Below, one piece after another: positions 19,057-63,232 of a stretch of DNA of 64,000 nucleotides. The DNA comes from Paraspadella gotoi. Taxonomy: Eukaryota; Chaetognatha. Position 1 is the first letter of the stretch. The number at the start of each line of letters is the position of its first letter. Both the position numbers and the translations under genes were made by a program. The notes beneath the pieces were generated by a model, which worked only from the letters and a program-made list of their open reading frames with translations, was not told where the DNA came from and searched no databases. The stretch spans positions 3,646,690 through 3,710,689 of the forward strand of contig CM119269.1 in NCBI GenBank assembly GCA_051294375.1. The letters are read 5' to 3'.

Positions 19057-22000
19057 AGCGGCTCGATCCCTATTGCTTTTAAGATTTTTTTTCTTCGTTT
19101 CCTTATTTTCTCCCATCTTTTTTTCCCTTTCACTATTTCTTTTTTTTTTTCTGGTTCTTTCTTTCTTTTGTTCTATTATCTCGCCTTCTCTATAAATCAC
19201 TCTTTCTCTCTCTGTCATCCTTATTTTCGGTTTTCTCCACATTCTTCTCCCCCTCCCGCCTTCCCCTCCCTTTCGCCACCCTCCGCCCCCCCCCTCCGTC
19301 CCCCCCTCACGCCTCCGGTCTTTTTGCTCCATTGTCGTTTCTCAGATCGTCTTTGGGAAGACAAAGCGAAAAATAAAAACGACAGTAACAACACCAGCAA
19401 TGAAAAGAGAAAAAAATATCTTCAGAACTTAAGATATGAAACAATATTATATATTTTAAAATTTATAAATTCTTATATATTATATTATTTATATATTATA
19501 CTGTATATAAAAGAAAGAAATAAATAAATTAAAAAAATAGAAAAAAGAAAGAAAGAAAAAGTAATAGAATCGTGAGCAGGAAAAAAATAGTCACAACTGA
19601 AGTCACTTATGAAGACAAATGGGGGAATTTGTAAAAGTGAAAGGGAGACCACAGAGGTTGTAATGATGCGGCGAAAGGTAAAGGTAAAAACTTAAAATTA
19701 TATTACATATAACAATAACCTAATAAAGGACGATAATAGTGAAGTTTTAGATATTTTTTTTTCAATAAAACAAAGTAAAAGTATCAAAGACAAAAAACAA
19801 AGTCTAAGACGAGGTGAGAAACGAATGATAGACGTGAGGAGAATGTTAATGTACACTCTAAGAATTTTCCTCTCATCAGCTCGTCGGAAAACACTCAACA
19901 GTCTGCCATTGACTGGACCTATTGATTGTAACTGATCACAAGTGGCTGCGAGATTTGTTCGGAGGTGGGCGTTTGGTGAAAAAAAAATGACGATCACGAC
20001 AAAGGCAGTCTGGCAACGGAACAATTTAGTTGTATTTAAATATTTTTTTGTATTTAAACGTTGCTATCGTTCCCCTAAGAAATATCTCCGTTTCTCTCTG
20101 TTCTTTCCCATAGAAGCTTCCAAAACGATTTTGCGATTCTTCTTTATTCGGTAAAAGATAAAAATCCTTTTTAAAGATAATGGGGTCTTTTCCTTCTTTT
20201 TTCGGTGACCTGGAGGCGGATTCTTGGCTCAAGATTTTGATTAAGGCAGAAAAGCGGTGCGTGTAGAAAATAACGGCAACTCGCGTCCAACCGACGTCGA
20301 TGAGCTGCGAATAAAGTCAAATTCAGACAATTTTTTACCATCGCAGATGGAATCAGAACCAAGAATGGAATCGAATCCGCGTCTCTACTTACTTAAATGT
20401 TACGAAAAGCATTATGATTTTGAAGGGAGATTGTATGGACCGGTTTGATTAAACGGCTTCTGTCTTGACCGAACGAGGACAAAGCAAAAAGAGAAGAATG
20501 TACGAAGTAACGTCGCCTTAAAATAGCGCATGGAACCAACTATATACTACACTTTAGTGTTCAGTGTGCACATTAACGCGGTAGTAGTAATCTATTTGTA
20601 GCTCTACTAAAAAAAAAAAAAAACAGAGCGAAGAGAACGGTGGCCATAAAGTCAGACAGTTAATTGTCGTATTACACTATTTCAATCTTTTTACTTTTTT
20701 TCTTTCCGGCTGAAATACTTGAGTTATTTTTCCAACGACCGTGAGCGTAGCCGAGTTTTCTCACCCTCTTCTTTCAAAAGGAAAACTTTTTTACTGACGT
20801 CTCATTTCTAAACTTTTTTTAACGATTCGCTCTTCGAACGGTCTGTCTGTCTATTGATCTGTCCGACGTATAACTCATTAGAATGGTAATCTTTTTAACG
20901 AATGTGATGGAATGGTTCTTATTTTAACTATTGTATCACAGCTTTTAGAGCTATTTTTCATGTGATATTCAAAAAAAAAATTTTAGTAATATATAACGAA
21001 AATAAAACTAGTTAATGTGAGAAGGAAAAGAGTCATTTTTTTTAATGTTCACGAATTTCATGATTCTGATTCACGCCACATATCTCGTCGTGAGTCGGTG
21101 AAGAGAATAAGGAAGAGAAGCGGAAAAAGGAATTCAGGCGAAAATCGTTAAAGGCTATTTTATTTCCATTTTTCTTATCCTTTATTTCTTTTTATTTCCA
21201 TTTTTCTTTCCATTTTTCTTGCCTCCTTTCTTATTCTGTTTTTTTTTATCTATAAGACTATAGATCTTATAATATTTTGTTTCATTTTAAATTCTTTTTT
21301 GCTTCAGTTTTCTTTTTAAGTTCTCTCAATTCTTGATAATTCTTAACAAATTTCTTTGGTCTATTTATTTTTATTTCTAGTTATAATTATTAATATTACG
21401 GTCATTTATCTTATTTCGGAGACGAGGTCGACCCACGAATTTGACGAGTGGTACTCTCGTATTCCGCTTTGCCATGTATCTAGCATTCGCCAGGGCATTT
21501 ATTCACTTCTTGGCAGTTAATCGCGAGGCGCTGTCTCCATGGCGAATTGCCAAGGCACTTTGACACCTTCCTTCCGGTCGAAGCAATTGTGCGTGCATGA
21601 GACGATCAGTGCATAACCCCGTAAACCGTCGAGAAAGATCACCAGAAAATCCCTCTAACTCAACCTTTGATCGGTTTTCGTGACATCCGTGACACTTAAT
21701 GAGATTCAAGGGCAAGTCGGATCCGACCAAAATCCCTCGATGTGACGAGGGATCAGGCCGGCGACACCTCGTGACTTTGGACGTCGCGTCCTCTGCCGGT
21801 TGAAGCGGAAGACGAGACGAGGGAGACATAAGCTGACATTCAAACAAATGAGCAATGGGACGAGATGAAAATCTATATTATTACAGTTATTGTTCTGCGG
21901 CAAAAGACGGGTTCAATCAATACTTCTAAATATAAAATTTGACGGAAGTTTAACGTTTTGAAAATTTTATTTAATCATTATAATTTATATAAGAAACATT

Positions 22001-22485
22001 TCGGAATAATTTTCATTGAAAGTTAATGGTCATAAAGCTATGTACTCGTTGACTTTTTTGTATAAATTTTTAAAAATATTCAATATTCTCGAGTGAATTT
22101 ACTCATGATATTTTGATCAAGGACTAAAATCATTCTGTAAAAACGTATAAGAACAGAAAAATATCATTGAGGTGTACGTGTAAAATGCATATTCAATCTT
22201 TACAAATTTCAGTGCTAGAATTTAAAGTTTATAACGCGACTCAATCGGGAACTGGAGTATAATTCGCGAAAACTTTTAATTTTGCTATTTTGTCCTGCAA
22301 CAGTAACGATACATAAAATACAACACAGGGAAAGAGACATAAAATTGTCGTTGGCGAGAACATTCAAAATTAAAATGGACGGTAAATCAAATTTAAAAAT
22401 GCGTTGTATAAAACGAAAGAAAGAAAAAAAACAAAAAAAACAAAACAAAAGGGATGAGGTGACCCGATCGGATGAGCATTCAGTC

Positions 22486-41789
<19,304 letters not shown>

Positions 41790-42054
41790 CTGGGGAAAAA
41801 CAATCGGGATTTTTCCACGAGGCTTCTTCTCTATTTACTCTCTCCCCTCTTTCTCCCTCGGAACTTCTTCCTTCCCTGACTTAATTACGAATTTTACTGT
41901 TGGATACTTTCGTGACCAACACGACATTTTCTGCTTTAAATAGACCAAGTTTCCTTGGGTTTCTTTGTTGTTTACTCTTGTCGGGTGGAGAAATGTAGGT
42001 TGTATTTGACGGACCTTCGATCGCCCCCGAGTTAACGGCAGAGTTAATTCAACA

Positions 42055-42613
42055 GGCTAAATTTTACTTTCGCCGAACGCGGTTATGGCGGTTTTTGAAA
42101 AAAATTTTAAAAATATATATATTTTTTTTTTAAATTTAAAAAAATATTATTAAATTATTTTAACTTTTAAACCCTCCTAACCTTAACCACCCCTAATTTT
42201 AAACCACCTTTAAATTACTCTTAACCCTAACCCTTCTTTAACCTCGGTCAGCGAAAATAAAAATAATTTATTTAATATTTTTATTTTTTTGTCTTACGAT
42301 CAAAATAATTTTGAAACCATAATCAATAACCCATGTTTCTTGGTTGTTACCATTAAATAATAGCGATATAATATATAGATAATAACGCGATTATATAAGA
42401 GAAAACATTATGATGAGCAATGTTTATTTTAGTAGGGGTTAATTTTACTTTCGCCGACCGGGGTTAGGGGGGTTTAGGGTTAAGGGTTCTTTAGGGGTGG
42501 TTTAAGGTGAGGGTTTTTTTTTTAATTTAAAATAAATATTATTATATTTATATTTTTAAAAGATTTTTCAAAAGTCGCCCAAACCCCGGTCGGCGAAAGT
42601 AAAAATTTAGCCT
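42055..42613. mobile_element. foldback repeat with telomere-like interior
   Basis: The outer ends are inverted: GGCTAAATTTTACTTTCGCC at 42055 and its complement at 42593-42613. A second, inner pair of the same motif lies near 42246-42262 and 42437-42460. Between them are degenerate AACCCTAACC runs on the left and GGTTTAGGGTT runs on the right. This looks like two nested copies of one MITE family. No coding frame. Confidence 0.6.
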
Positions 42614-42973
42614 TTATAAGGTTACTGCCGGGAAATGTAATGTCGGCTCACCCGGACAGTGTCGGGCGGACCCCTTGTAGTAACAGTCGTGACACGACGG
42701 ACAAACACACAGACACAGAGAGACGCAGACAAACAAACGCACTGACCGCTACCACCACTTCTTCACCTCGGTCAGATTGCGGCCGCTGAGTCTCCGAAGT
42801 ATTTCCTCGACTAACGACTTGGAGGCGTTCATCGTGGCTGGGAGAAGATGGAGCGAACGTTGACGAGCTTTTGCGGATCTCACACAGTTCGCGATTCATC
42901 ATTCGGCGAAAAGGAGAGGAGGATAAATCTGATGGTCTTGTCAATTGGTCAGAGGTGGGGGGGGGGAGGAGGA

Positions 42974-42998
42974 NNNNNNNNNNNNNNNNNNNNNNNNN
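42974..42998. other. assembly gap (25 N)
   Basis: Twenty-five undetermined bases after a G-rich run. Confidence 0.99.
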
Positions 42999-42999
42999 G

Positions 43000-45800
43000 C
43001 ATTCGCGAATTCCGCCGAATTATTATTCGTTGTTGTCGTCGTCCTTGACGGTTTTTCAAATTAATATCCGAGTTTATGCGAGTATTTTAGTTTAGTTTCT
43101 TGCTTTGGCAAGAGAATATGTATAAATTTATTTTTTTCTTTTGTTTTGTTTTATTTTTGGTATTTTTTTTTTAATTCCTCTAGTTGTCGCACAATGCAAA
43201 GATACGAAATTTTGTACTGAGAGAAAACCAAGCCCGCCAAGTTTTTTTTTTTTTTTTATTATATTAATTTTTTTAAAACTAGTCCACAAAACTTTTTTCA
43301 GTTAACCCGGAAGTAGTTAAAAATTTCCACAGCCATTATCGATTTTTTTTCGCAATTTCGGCAAAATAGAAACTAAAAAAAATATGAACATTCGAAAATC
43401 GAAAAAAAAAAGTTAATGGAAAGTAAGATCGGCGACGTTGCCGTTAGGTAAATCTGATGTCATGTCATGTCAGAGGGTGGGGGGGGGGAAGGAAGAAGAA
43501 AGGGGAATACTTCTCATGCAACGCCTTTCATGTTGCCTAACCGTATCTTGTCCTCTCTCGATCTGTCCTCGCCGTGTTTCCTCGTCTTCCCTCTGCTAAC
43601 CCCACGGCAAGTGTCTACGAAATGGCTTTTTGTCAAGAAATGAACTGAATCTCCTGATTCTTTAAAAATATGATGATGAATTTTTAATTCTTTGGACTAA
43701 ATCAAAAGAGTGGCCAACAATGCGAGTAAATAAAACCATTCCTTTATAAAATTCGATACAGTAGAAAAGTTAGTTTTTAAGCAATTTTACTCTTCAAAAT
43801 CTTGTTATTTTTGTCCATTTCCAGTTTTGGCACTTATTTTCAAGGTGAAGATAGAAGAGAAATTTTTTTTACTTCGCTTTTGGTTTGCCTTCATGTTCTT
43901 TTCTACTGGGTAGAAGCATTTTTGTTTAATGATTCCCGTTTTGTCTGCAATGAATTTTTTAAAAATGTTCAGTCAAAAAAGGGCAATTTTTTTTCATTTC
44001 AATTATTTTCAACTAACTGAACATTATTTAAATTAATTTGAAACTAAATCAAAATATTCCCCACATGATAATGCTAATTATTTCTGTAATATAAAGAATA
44101 AGCTTCATTAGCGTTTTCTTAAAAAAATTTTTAAGATGTGCTTTGGAATTTGTGATTTTTTGTGATTGTAGTTTTTATTTGTTAATTTCGACTTTAGATT
44201 TAATTTGTTTTTATAAGTTTTATTAGTTGGACTAGTTATTATTCTTGTTTAAATCTTAAAAAACGCGCATCATTTTGCGGTTATCTTAAAGCACATCAAG
44301 GACAATTTATTTAATCTTTTTTTCCAAGTGTCGACAGCGATTTTGCGGAAAATTATTCCGAATCTGTCGACCTTTACTAAATCTGCTAAGCAACCAAAAG
44401 ATTAAAAAAAAAAATCGCGAGTTACGAATTATTTGAAGCATAAAACGCAAAAAAAATAAATAATACAGAAAAAAAAGAATAAAAGGAATAAAGAAGAGAA
44501 AATAGGAGAGAGAAAGTAAGAACAGAAAGAGAGTACAGATAAAAGAGAGAAGAGAGACGTTGTGAAAAAGTTTTTAATAAATAACAAACAATAGACTATA
44601 AAAATAAATGCAAAAAGTTAAAAAAAAATAACAACAACAACAAATACGTATTTACATTGGCTGAAAAAGGTCAGCCATAACAAGGTCATTCTGTTGGATA
44701 GCGAACGGTCATTCTTACTGACCACCTACGGGTCACCAAGTAGAAAGACTTCGTCGTCGTCTTCGTTAATTATATTGTCGTGCGTCGTCGTCTTTGTTCA
44801 AATCATTTTGAGCTCCAAAACGCAATGAAATTGACGGAGATGACTATTCAAATTTATTTATTTGAGAGAAAAATAGATTTGAATTGTTTTTTTTCAACGA
44901 ATTATAATTAGACAATTTGTAGTCGGACATGTTTTGGCTCTTTAGTTAGAGTCTTCAATCAGCGTTTTGGAAACAATCAAATAAAGTTTTTCCTTTTAAC
45001 ATTAAGTTATGAGAAGAGGAGAGAGACAGAGAGAGTTTTCTAAAGACTGGTTTTTCTCAGTTACCGTCATTTTTCGTTGCACCACTTCGTTCATCGATTC
45101 CGTTTATGCAATTATTTCATAACTTCGAAATACAAAGACTATTTTTCTACAAGCGTCGTGGGTTGTTAGTGGTGGCAATATTAAACGAAGTGGAGTCCGA
45201 GGAGTGGTTCAAATTTAATTGTTGCTATTCTGGCCTAATTCTTTATTTCCTCCTCCCTCCCTTTCCTCCTCTTATTTTTCCCTCTCTCTCGTCTCTCTCA
45301 CGATCTCTCTCGTCTCTCTCTCTGCTCTCTCTCATTTTCTCTTTCTGTCGGCGTTCCAGGACCCCCAGGCGTATCCGCCACCCCAGTTAAGTTGGAGGAG
45401 AGAGAAGAGAAAGAAAAAGAAGAAAGAAAGAGAGAAAAGAGAAGAGAAAGAAAGAAAGAGAGAAAGGAGAAGATTAGATTTAAATTTTAAAACTACGCTC
45501 CATTTCCTTCTCAATTTTTAACCAATTAGTTGACGTAGATTTCGTAACTCGATAGTTAAAATAGATTTTTCAACTCACAATTAGTTTCAAAAACTCTGAA
45601 AGAACTTTTGTCGTAGCGAATTTTGAAGTAATAGAAGAAGCAAGCAGTGTGTTTTGTGCTTAATGACAGATGTAGATAACTATTCCAAATCGATTTTTAA
45701 AGTCAAGAAAATGACCAAAGAATCCAACGAGACACTAAAAGTAGTAATTTTTAGCAGTTAGAAATCAATGGTTTAAGAAAAGGCGTTTCGTAGACAACTG
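43000..45800. other. AT-rich sequence without recognised gene
   Basis: No supported exon. About 100 bases at 43498-43602 match 51236-51330, which there directly joins the duplicated unit. So 43603-45800 looks like an insertion in this copy or a deletion in the other. Confidence 0.5.
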
Positions 45801-51108
<5,308 letters not shown>

Positions 51109-51235
51109 TTTCCTTGCTTATTCTTTTTTGTTTTTTTTTTCCCCCTTCTCCCCCTCCTCCCTCCTCTCTCCTCTTCTTCCTTCCTCTCTCTCGTCTCTTC
51201 TCTCCTCCTCCTCTCTCTCCTCTCTATCTCGAAGG

Positions 51236-54512
<3,277 letters not shown>

Positions 54513-55837
54513 AAGAGAGAGAATTTTAACTCGCAAGTGTTACTGTAAGAATTTTTTTTTCTTTGTTTGTCCCCATTCTGTCCCACAATCCGCGATCTGT
54601 CATGGCCTGGACGTAACATTGAAGACGTCTTGACTCTTGAACATTATGGTATGAAAACGCAATGTAAGACACTTCAAGACTAAAAAAGAAAATCGCTTGA
54701 GGCCTTGGGAACGTGTTCCCTAAGTTCCCTATTAATCCCTCTCTCTCTCTCTTCTCTCTTCCTCTCTCTCTCTCTCTCGTCTCTCTCTCTCTCTCTCTCC
54801 TCGGCGCGTCGACGCTTCGCTTGCTTCAGTTTAAAATAAAATCATCCGAAGACAAAGCAGAAGGGCGAAAAGCTTGGCGCTGCGAGCGGCGTCTAACTTT
54901 TCTTCGTACGCCGGGTTATTTTTCTTTTAAAAAAAAAAATTCTTCTGTCGACGTCGTCGGCGACGGCGTCCTAGTAGAGATCCCACAAAATCTCGTGGAA
55001 ATGTTTTCGGTTCACACTAATTAAATTCTAGGAAGTTCTTGATCTCCCAAACCTGTGAATATCGAAGAGAGTGACTTTCTAAAAAGGGCTTTCTTTTTAG
55101 GGAGCAAGGTGTTTATTTTAAACGAGGAGAAGTGTTTGGCCTTTGATTAGTTTATTAAATTAATAGCTTATGGCGTTATAAAGTCATGAGACCTCACAGG
55201 GAGTCTCTCTCTCATCTCTCATCTCTCTCCTCTCTCTCTCATCTCTCTCCTCTCTCTCCTCTCTCTCTCTCTCTTCTCTCCCTCCACTACAAAAGCCGTT
55301 TCAACTGCTACCTGCCCGAAAACTCAAAGGGAAGCCGCGCAAGTTCGTCCCCTCGAACCGATAAGACGAGTAAAGGTAAGTGAAGGTAAAAGCGTGAAGA
55401 AAGGGAAGTGAGTAAAAGAAATTCCTCTCTTTCTTCCTTCCGTCTAAAACTTTTCCTCTTATCATTCTCATTGTCGAGGGTCTTTTTGTCTCGTTCGTGA
55501 TTGGTCGTTCTAGTCCAATCGCCGACAGCGCGAATTCGTCGCGTCGCGCTATTGCTTAATTCGTGATTGGAAGACGCGAACATCGGGATCTTGGGTTTCG
55601 ATTCGCGTAGAAGATATCATCGGCCGAGAGGCACGGCGGCTCACAACTTTTGAATAAGGTATATAGCGAAGAGTGGGAAGCTCAACATTGTCGGGCAAAC
55701 ATGATCACAAGGTGACTCGCGAAAGAAGCGATTGTCAAAAATAGAAGCCTTTTATTGGATGAGGGAAAGGCGCAGGCAAAGTTCGAGGCCAGTGAAATGT
55801 GAAAGTCGTAGCCTTATCCAAATGTTATTATTTCAAA

Positions 55838-56020
55838 TGTCGTTTCATCGATCCAACGAAGTCGGTTCCAACAAAAGACCGAATCAACGAGCTTTCGTTC
55901 CAACCAAGTCCGAACCTTGGAAAGTCCGTTACAAAGTCGGAACCACAACCGCCGCCCGCCGTCCACTTCTGCCTGGATGCCACTGAGTCGCTTCACACGA
56001 TTCGGACAACAAAACGGAAG
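55838..56020 (+). other. candidate coding frame shared by the three copies
   Basis: The same stretch occurs at 49266-49450, 54395-54515 (truncated) and here. Taking the base supported by most copies gives one frame with the pieces NEVGSNKDRINELRSNQ, LEVRYKVGTTTAAR and VHFCLDATESLHTIR before a stop. Each single copy is frameshifted somewhere. I do not recognise the family. It may be the 3' end of a real gene damaged by sequencing errors, or chance. Confidence 0.3.
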
Positions 56021-56107
56021 TAAAGAAACAAACAATAGGGGAGGAAGGCAAGTAGATGGAGAGCAAGAGGAAGGAAGGGAGAGAAGAGAATACCAAGTCT
56101 TTATTAG

Positions 56108-56203
<96 letters not shown>

Positions 56204-56213
56204 TCTCTCACAC

Positions 56214-56238
56214 NNNNNNNNNNNNNNNNNNNNNNNNN
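56214..56238. other. assembly gap (25 N)
   Basis: Twenty-five undetermined bases directly after a long CT tract in copy C. Confidence 0.99.
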
Positions 56239-57512
56239 TCAATTCGATCCCCCAAATCCAGCCCCCGATCTTCTCTGTTTGCTTCCGTCGCAGGTTTTGC
56301 CTTTGATCTATCACTTACCTCTTTTTATTTTCCACTCGAGGCGAGGAAAAGCAAGGAAAGGTAAAAACATGGCAAGGCTCCTCGAAAAATTTCAATGATC
56401 AATTTTGGTCAGTCGCTTTTTATTTTGCTTTCAATTTCGTGACGCCCTATATCGGTCAAATTTAGTTTTCCATATGTCTGAGTACAATGTAATATACGCT
56501 GTACTTCACACCAAGATATTATTTTCTTTTAATTACAAAGGATATTCTTGATAAAATTAATGTTGCCAACTTCTTCGTTTCTGATAATTATGAAGGAGGT
56601 TAGATCGTTGGTGACCTCTGGTCAAGGCGGAGAAGGGCGGAAGGGGTGATTCAAACTATCACGCCACGACTACCGCTCCACCGTCCAACCCCCCCTCCGA
56701 GACCTAAGGTGGTCCGAGTTCATCCACCCCGCGGCGACAATAAGGTCGCGGCTTCCGTCGATTGAGTCTTCGAGACTTTCGTTTCCTCGTCCGCGGTAGG
56801 GAAGTCGTCGCGGCGTGGGTGGGTGGTCGGAAATGTGGGCAGTTGTGGTTTGGAAAAATTAACTGTGGTCGGAAATGTGGGCAGTTGTGGTTTGGAAAAA
56901 TTAACTGTGGTCGGAAAGATGCGTCCAAGGATCAAATCGATACTTGGAAACTGTTCGTAGCAGCGCGATGCGCTCTTATCATTAAGACTGGACGTGAATT
57001 TGTTTGAGAAATTAAGTTTAGATAAATAAGAAAATCGGTTATAATAATCATAATGGTAAGAAGTAAGAACAGAAGGTCGAAATGTTACTTGAGGCTTACT
57101 AGGGCGTCGCAAAATACGTCGAAAAAGGCAATTTTGCCATCTGGAAAAGCTATTTATAAATGAATAAAAAGATCATTAAAATCACCAGCGGATATTAGAC
57201 TGACTCACTGAGTCTAAACAGTTTCGTCTTCGAAACGCGATCTCTCTTTTCATTTAATCGATTCTTCAACTTCTTCCATTTGAAGAAAAGGAAACGAGGG
57301 AAAAGAAATCCGATCGATACTTGGGGAAAGGATCGCCATTGATCACAAATCATGTACGGATGAACGTCGTCGTCTTCGTCGTCGTCGTCTTCATCATCAT
57401 CATCGTCGTCGTCGTCTTCATCAAATCTAAATCGAGATCCTGTGTAAAAAACAAGATGAACAACCATTACGTTCGGTTCCTTTGATCTTTTCTTTTCAGA
57501 CGCCTCTGCTAT

Positions 57513-57513
57513 T

Positions 57514-57559
<46 letters not shown>

Positions 57560-59887
57560 GCTCTCTCTGACACCAGGGGAAAAAATATTTAGTGAGAAAG
57601 GATAGGAATCGAAGATGCTCATCGACGTCGGAATGTCGATCCATTCGTCAAAAAAATGCGTCGATGGATCGAACGCTGGATTTTGATACAAACTTCAGAT
57701 TTATTTCAATATTTATATTTTATCATCTTTTTTAGTTATTAGTTATTTTATAGATGTTCAACACGCTGCTCCTTTCGCTACCAACTCCGGAACGTGAATC
57801 GCCTTTTTTTTTAGTTCGCGCCGTTTCTCTTTCGATGTCTTTTTGTTATTGTTTTTTTGGTTTTTTTGCCTTTTTTATCCTTTTCTCGTTTTTGTTTGTT
57901 TACGAATCGCGAAGCGAAACTTAATCCGCGCGGGGAATCGGCCTCGGGGTTTGGTGGGGGGATGTAAAAGGAGCAGGTATAAAGGCGACCAGAGGTTTGG
58001 GGGAGCCAGAGCTAGAGGAGCGATGAATGTTTTAAGAGGAGGAAAAGTAGTCGAGTGGTTCGCAGGAGTTCGGATTGAGGGAGTGACGGAAATGACGTTG
58101 ACGTAGAAACGGGCTCACTGCCCCCCCCCCCGCCCCCGTCTACTTCTTTCATAACGGTTTCGAGCTTTGGACCCAACGACTCGCCCTTTCATGCCCCCGG
58201 AGTGGGACGAGAGTCTTGTTTACATTACGTCATCGACTTCGCTCATTACTTGGCCTCGGTGGTCAAAAAATTTGGTCGACGGCACGAGCCGCCGTCGGTG
58301 GCGTAGACGGGCGGTGGTTGCGGAGAGGGGCGAAAGAAGTGGGGTTGCAGGGGGTAGAGGGGTGGCGGTGGAGAGTAGAGGCGGAGGCGCAGGAGGTGGC
58401 GGCATTTAGTGGCGACGTCTCGATTTGTTTTCTTTTATTTCCTTCGCTAATGTGATTCGGCGCCAAATTTCCGGTGTCGACTTTCTTTACACTTTTCACA
58501 CTTAAACTACTTTTCGTCCTTCGTAGCTTTTATCCCTCGTATTCTTTTGCCACTCTTGAGCACTCTTTACGAGTTTGCACTCTTTTCTCGCTTCTCGGTC
58601 TATTATTAATTCCTTTGAATCTTTTTACGTAAAACGTCGACATTTTGCGCTTTCACGACCTCTTCATTTTTTAGGTCTTTTTAGTTTGGCCGTAAGCTTA
58701 ACATAGTTTTTAAACATGAAATTGTTACAACCAATATAAAAATTATCAATTCATTTAATAAATAAGCTATCTTGCCCCTGACTTTGGACAGGCTTTGGTG
58801 GTTCAAGGCCTCCATCACTCTTATAAGATAATGACTTAGCAGGTCCCTGCAATCTTTCGGCATTAATCGTTTTCACTCTCCAAACCTCGCCCATCCTATA
58901 TATCTACCTTTATCCCTTACTCTTCCTTCCTTCTACCCTCACTCCCGCTTCTCACCCCTCGCCCAATTTCGTCTCGACTTTGGACGACGATGTCCGACGG
59001 CGATTTTGACCGGAAAAGATTTTAATGAACGAGAGTTGACGCCCGAGGGCGCAGTGTTGCCGCCGCTGCCGCAGTCGCTGCCGCAGCCGCCGCAGCCGCT
59101 GCCGCCACCGACTCCGCCGCTGCTACAGCCACCGCAGCATGACGCAGCCACCGCACCAATTCATCATCGTCATCATTATCATCCTCATCATCATCATTAT
59201 CATCATCACACTTAACCTTGTCATCAATCATCGTCTTCATATTCGATCTTTAACGGTTTGATATACGAGACTTCTAGTAATTAAAATCAATAATCTGAGT
59301 CGAATGTTTGAAAATTGCGTTTTGCATACAGGTTTGTCACTTTTTATAGCTTGTCCGATATCGTCCTTTGATTCGTTACTTCGATTGATATTTCAAAAGA
59401 ACGGTGGTGAAATTCACCAGTGTGTGAATTGGTCGTGGCTCGTGAGGTCATCGTCGTCAGTTAGTCGTCGTCGTCGTTTTTGTCTTTTGCGTCACTGCAA
59501 AAGGACAGCTCCCATCTGCAATATTCTACTAAAAGAATGAAAACAACACCGTTCGCATTCAATAATTATTATAATCGATATAAAAAGCAAAACAAACATT
59601 ACAAGACAAAATAAATTCATCCTCATGGCACAAAAAAGGATTTTAGTATCAATTAAAATCGAGCATACTTTAAAAACCTTAAAATATTTACGAATATTAT
59701 TATTTTTATTGCAATCACAGAAAATTTCACATTTCGGGTTTTTAAAACATTATGATTAGAATAAAAGGAATCATTTCTAGAATCTCATTAAAGTATTCGA
59801 CGTACAATTTTTCTATTGCAAATTCTTCATTCGACAACCGAAACTCTCCTCCAATCAGATATCGCCGGAAAAAATCTTCTCGGCCAA
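57513..59887. other. spacer between the duplicated region and the odd-skipped gene
   Basis: It contains a CT tract (57519-57568), a CpG-rich stretch at 57900-58420 with a TTACGTCA (CRE-like) near 58225, a dispersed repeat (58726-58859) and GCC/CAT triplet-rich sequence at 59040-59215 whose Pro/His frame is low complexity. No convincing exon was found. Confidence 0.5.
58726..58859. repeat. dispersed repeat, copy 2
   Basis: Same orientation as 30218-30352 and about 90% or more identical by eye. A minus-strand frame through both copies includes VMEALNHQSLSKVRGKIAYL. Confidence 0.85.
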
Positions 59888-62182
<2,295 letters not shown>

Positions 62183-62425
62183 CTGCGGAGAAGAGGAAGA
62201 GGAAAAAGTTGGGGAGAGTTAATCTAAGTTGATTGAGATAGTTATGTGTCTTGTACTAAAATAAAAATTATTAAAATTACTTGTTTATGTTTATCTATTT
62301 TTGGGAAGGGGACGTTAGTGTTGTCTTCTGGTTATCTGTCAACGGTAATCCCTCCTCTCACTAGTGATGTTTCCCCAATCCTCTCAGAAGTAAAAACTGC
62401 GATTTTTATCTTTGACTTATCATGA

Positions 62426-62535
62426 NNNNNNNNNNNNNNNNNNNNNNNNNNNNNNNNNNNNNNNNNNNNNNNNNNNNNNNNNNNNNNNNNNNNNNNNNNN
62501 NNNNNNNNNNNNNNNNNNNNNNNNNNNNNNNNNNN
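62426..62535. other. assembly gap (110 N)
   Basis: One hundred and ten undetermined bases just before a GA tract, upstream of the first recognised odd-skipped exon. Confidence 0.99.
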
Positions 62536-62581
62536 CAGAAAAAGTGTGAGACGAGAGAGAGAGAGACAGAGAGAGAAGAGA

Positions 62582-62619
<38 letters not shown>

Positions 62620-63194
62620 AGGAGGAGAGAGAGGGGCTATCGTGTCCTTCTTTTCCCTTTTCTTTCCCACATTTACGAATTCCACATTTCGTTTTATTGT
62701 TTCATCAAATTTCCCTCTTATAGAAAAGGTAGGTGATTTTTTATGACTTTGGTTCTCTCATCTTATGAAACGACGTCCCCAAGAATCACAAGAAAAAACA
62801 AAATCGTATAATAAATATCATTATGGGTTTGATATAACGCGGCGTAACATTCGCTCAAGAAATAAGAACAAAAGATACTAATTCTTTTTGATAATATCTG
62901 GTACTACATTTTTCTTCTGGTTTTAGTCTCAGTTTTCCCATGAGAGATAGACATCGGAGAGAGCGAAGATTGAGATACTTCGATGGATAAGTTTAAGAGA
63001 TAGAGGAGTGTACGAGAGATTGAGAGAGTAAGAGTAGATGAGCAGTTCTTGAACCGCCCCACAAACCGACGTCTACAAGGATGTTCTCGTTATCGATTCG
63101 AGAAGCCACTTAAACCCTACATCACGCCCTCCTTCCTCCTCGTAATTTCTGTTCGACGAAGAATTTCGAAATTTTGCTTTATATCCTTCCTAAA

Positions 63195-63232
<38 letters not shown>

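Larger units (their letters stand above)
54530..57512. repeat. duplicated segment, copy C (right part)
   Basis: Matches 47935-51108 of copy A, starting abruptly after copy B ends in AAAAGAGAGAGAATTTTA. It is the most indel-rich copy, for example at 56400-56600, and contains the gap at 56214-56238. Confidence 0.85.

Noticed and set aside
21503-21847. 114-residue minus-strand frame in a less AT-rich patch
   Set aside because: No domain, no splice partner and no codon bias I could defend.
42648-42850. Possible signal-peptide exon of the exchanger (frames ending before GTGAGC at 42650, or starting MNASKSLVEE)
   Set aside because: One frame has a CHDCYYKG piece reminiscent of the NCX N-terminus, but its phase does not match exon 41789-41642, and the frame that does match has no recognisable similarity or clean acceptor.
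59006-59215. Pro/His-rich plus-strand frame
   Set aside because: It is made of GCC and CAT triplet repeats; the minus strand is equally open as poly-Ala.
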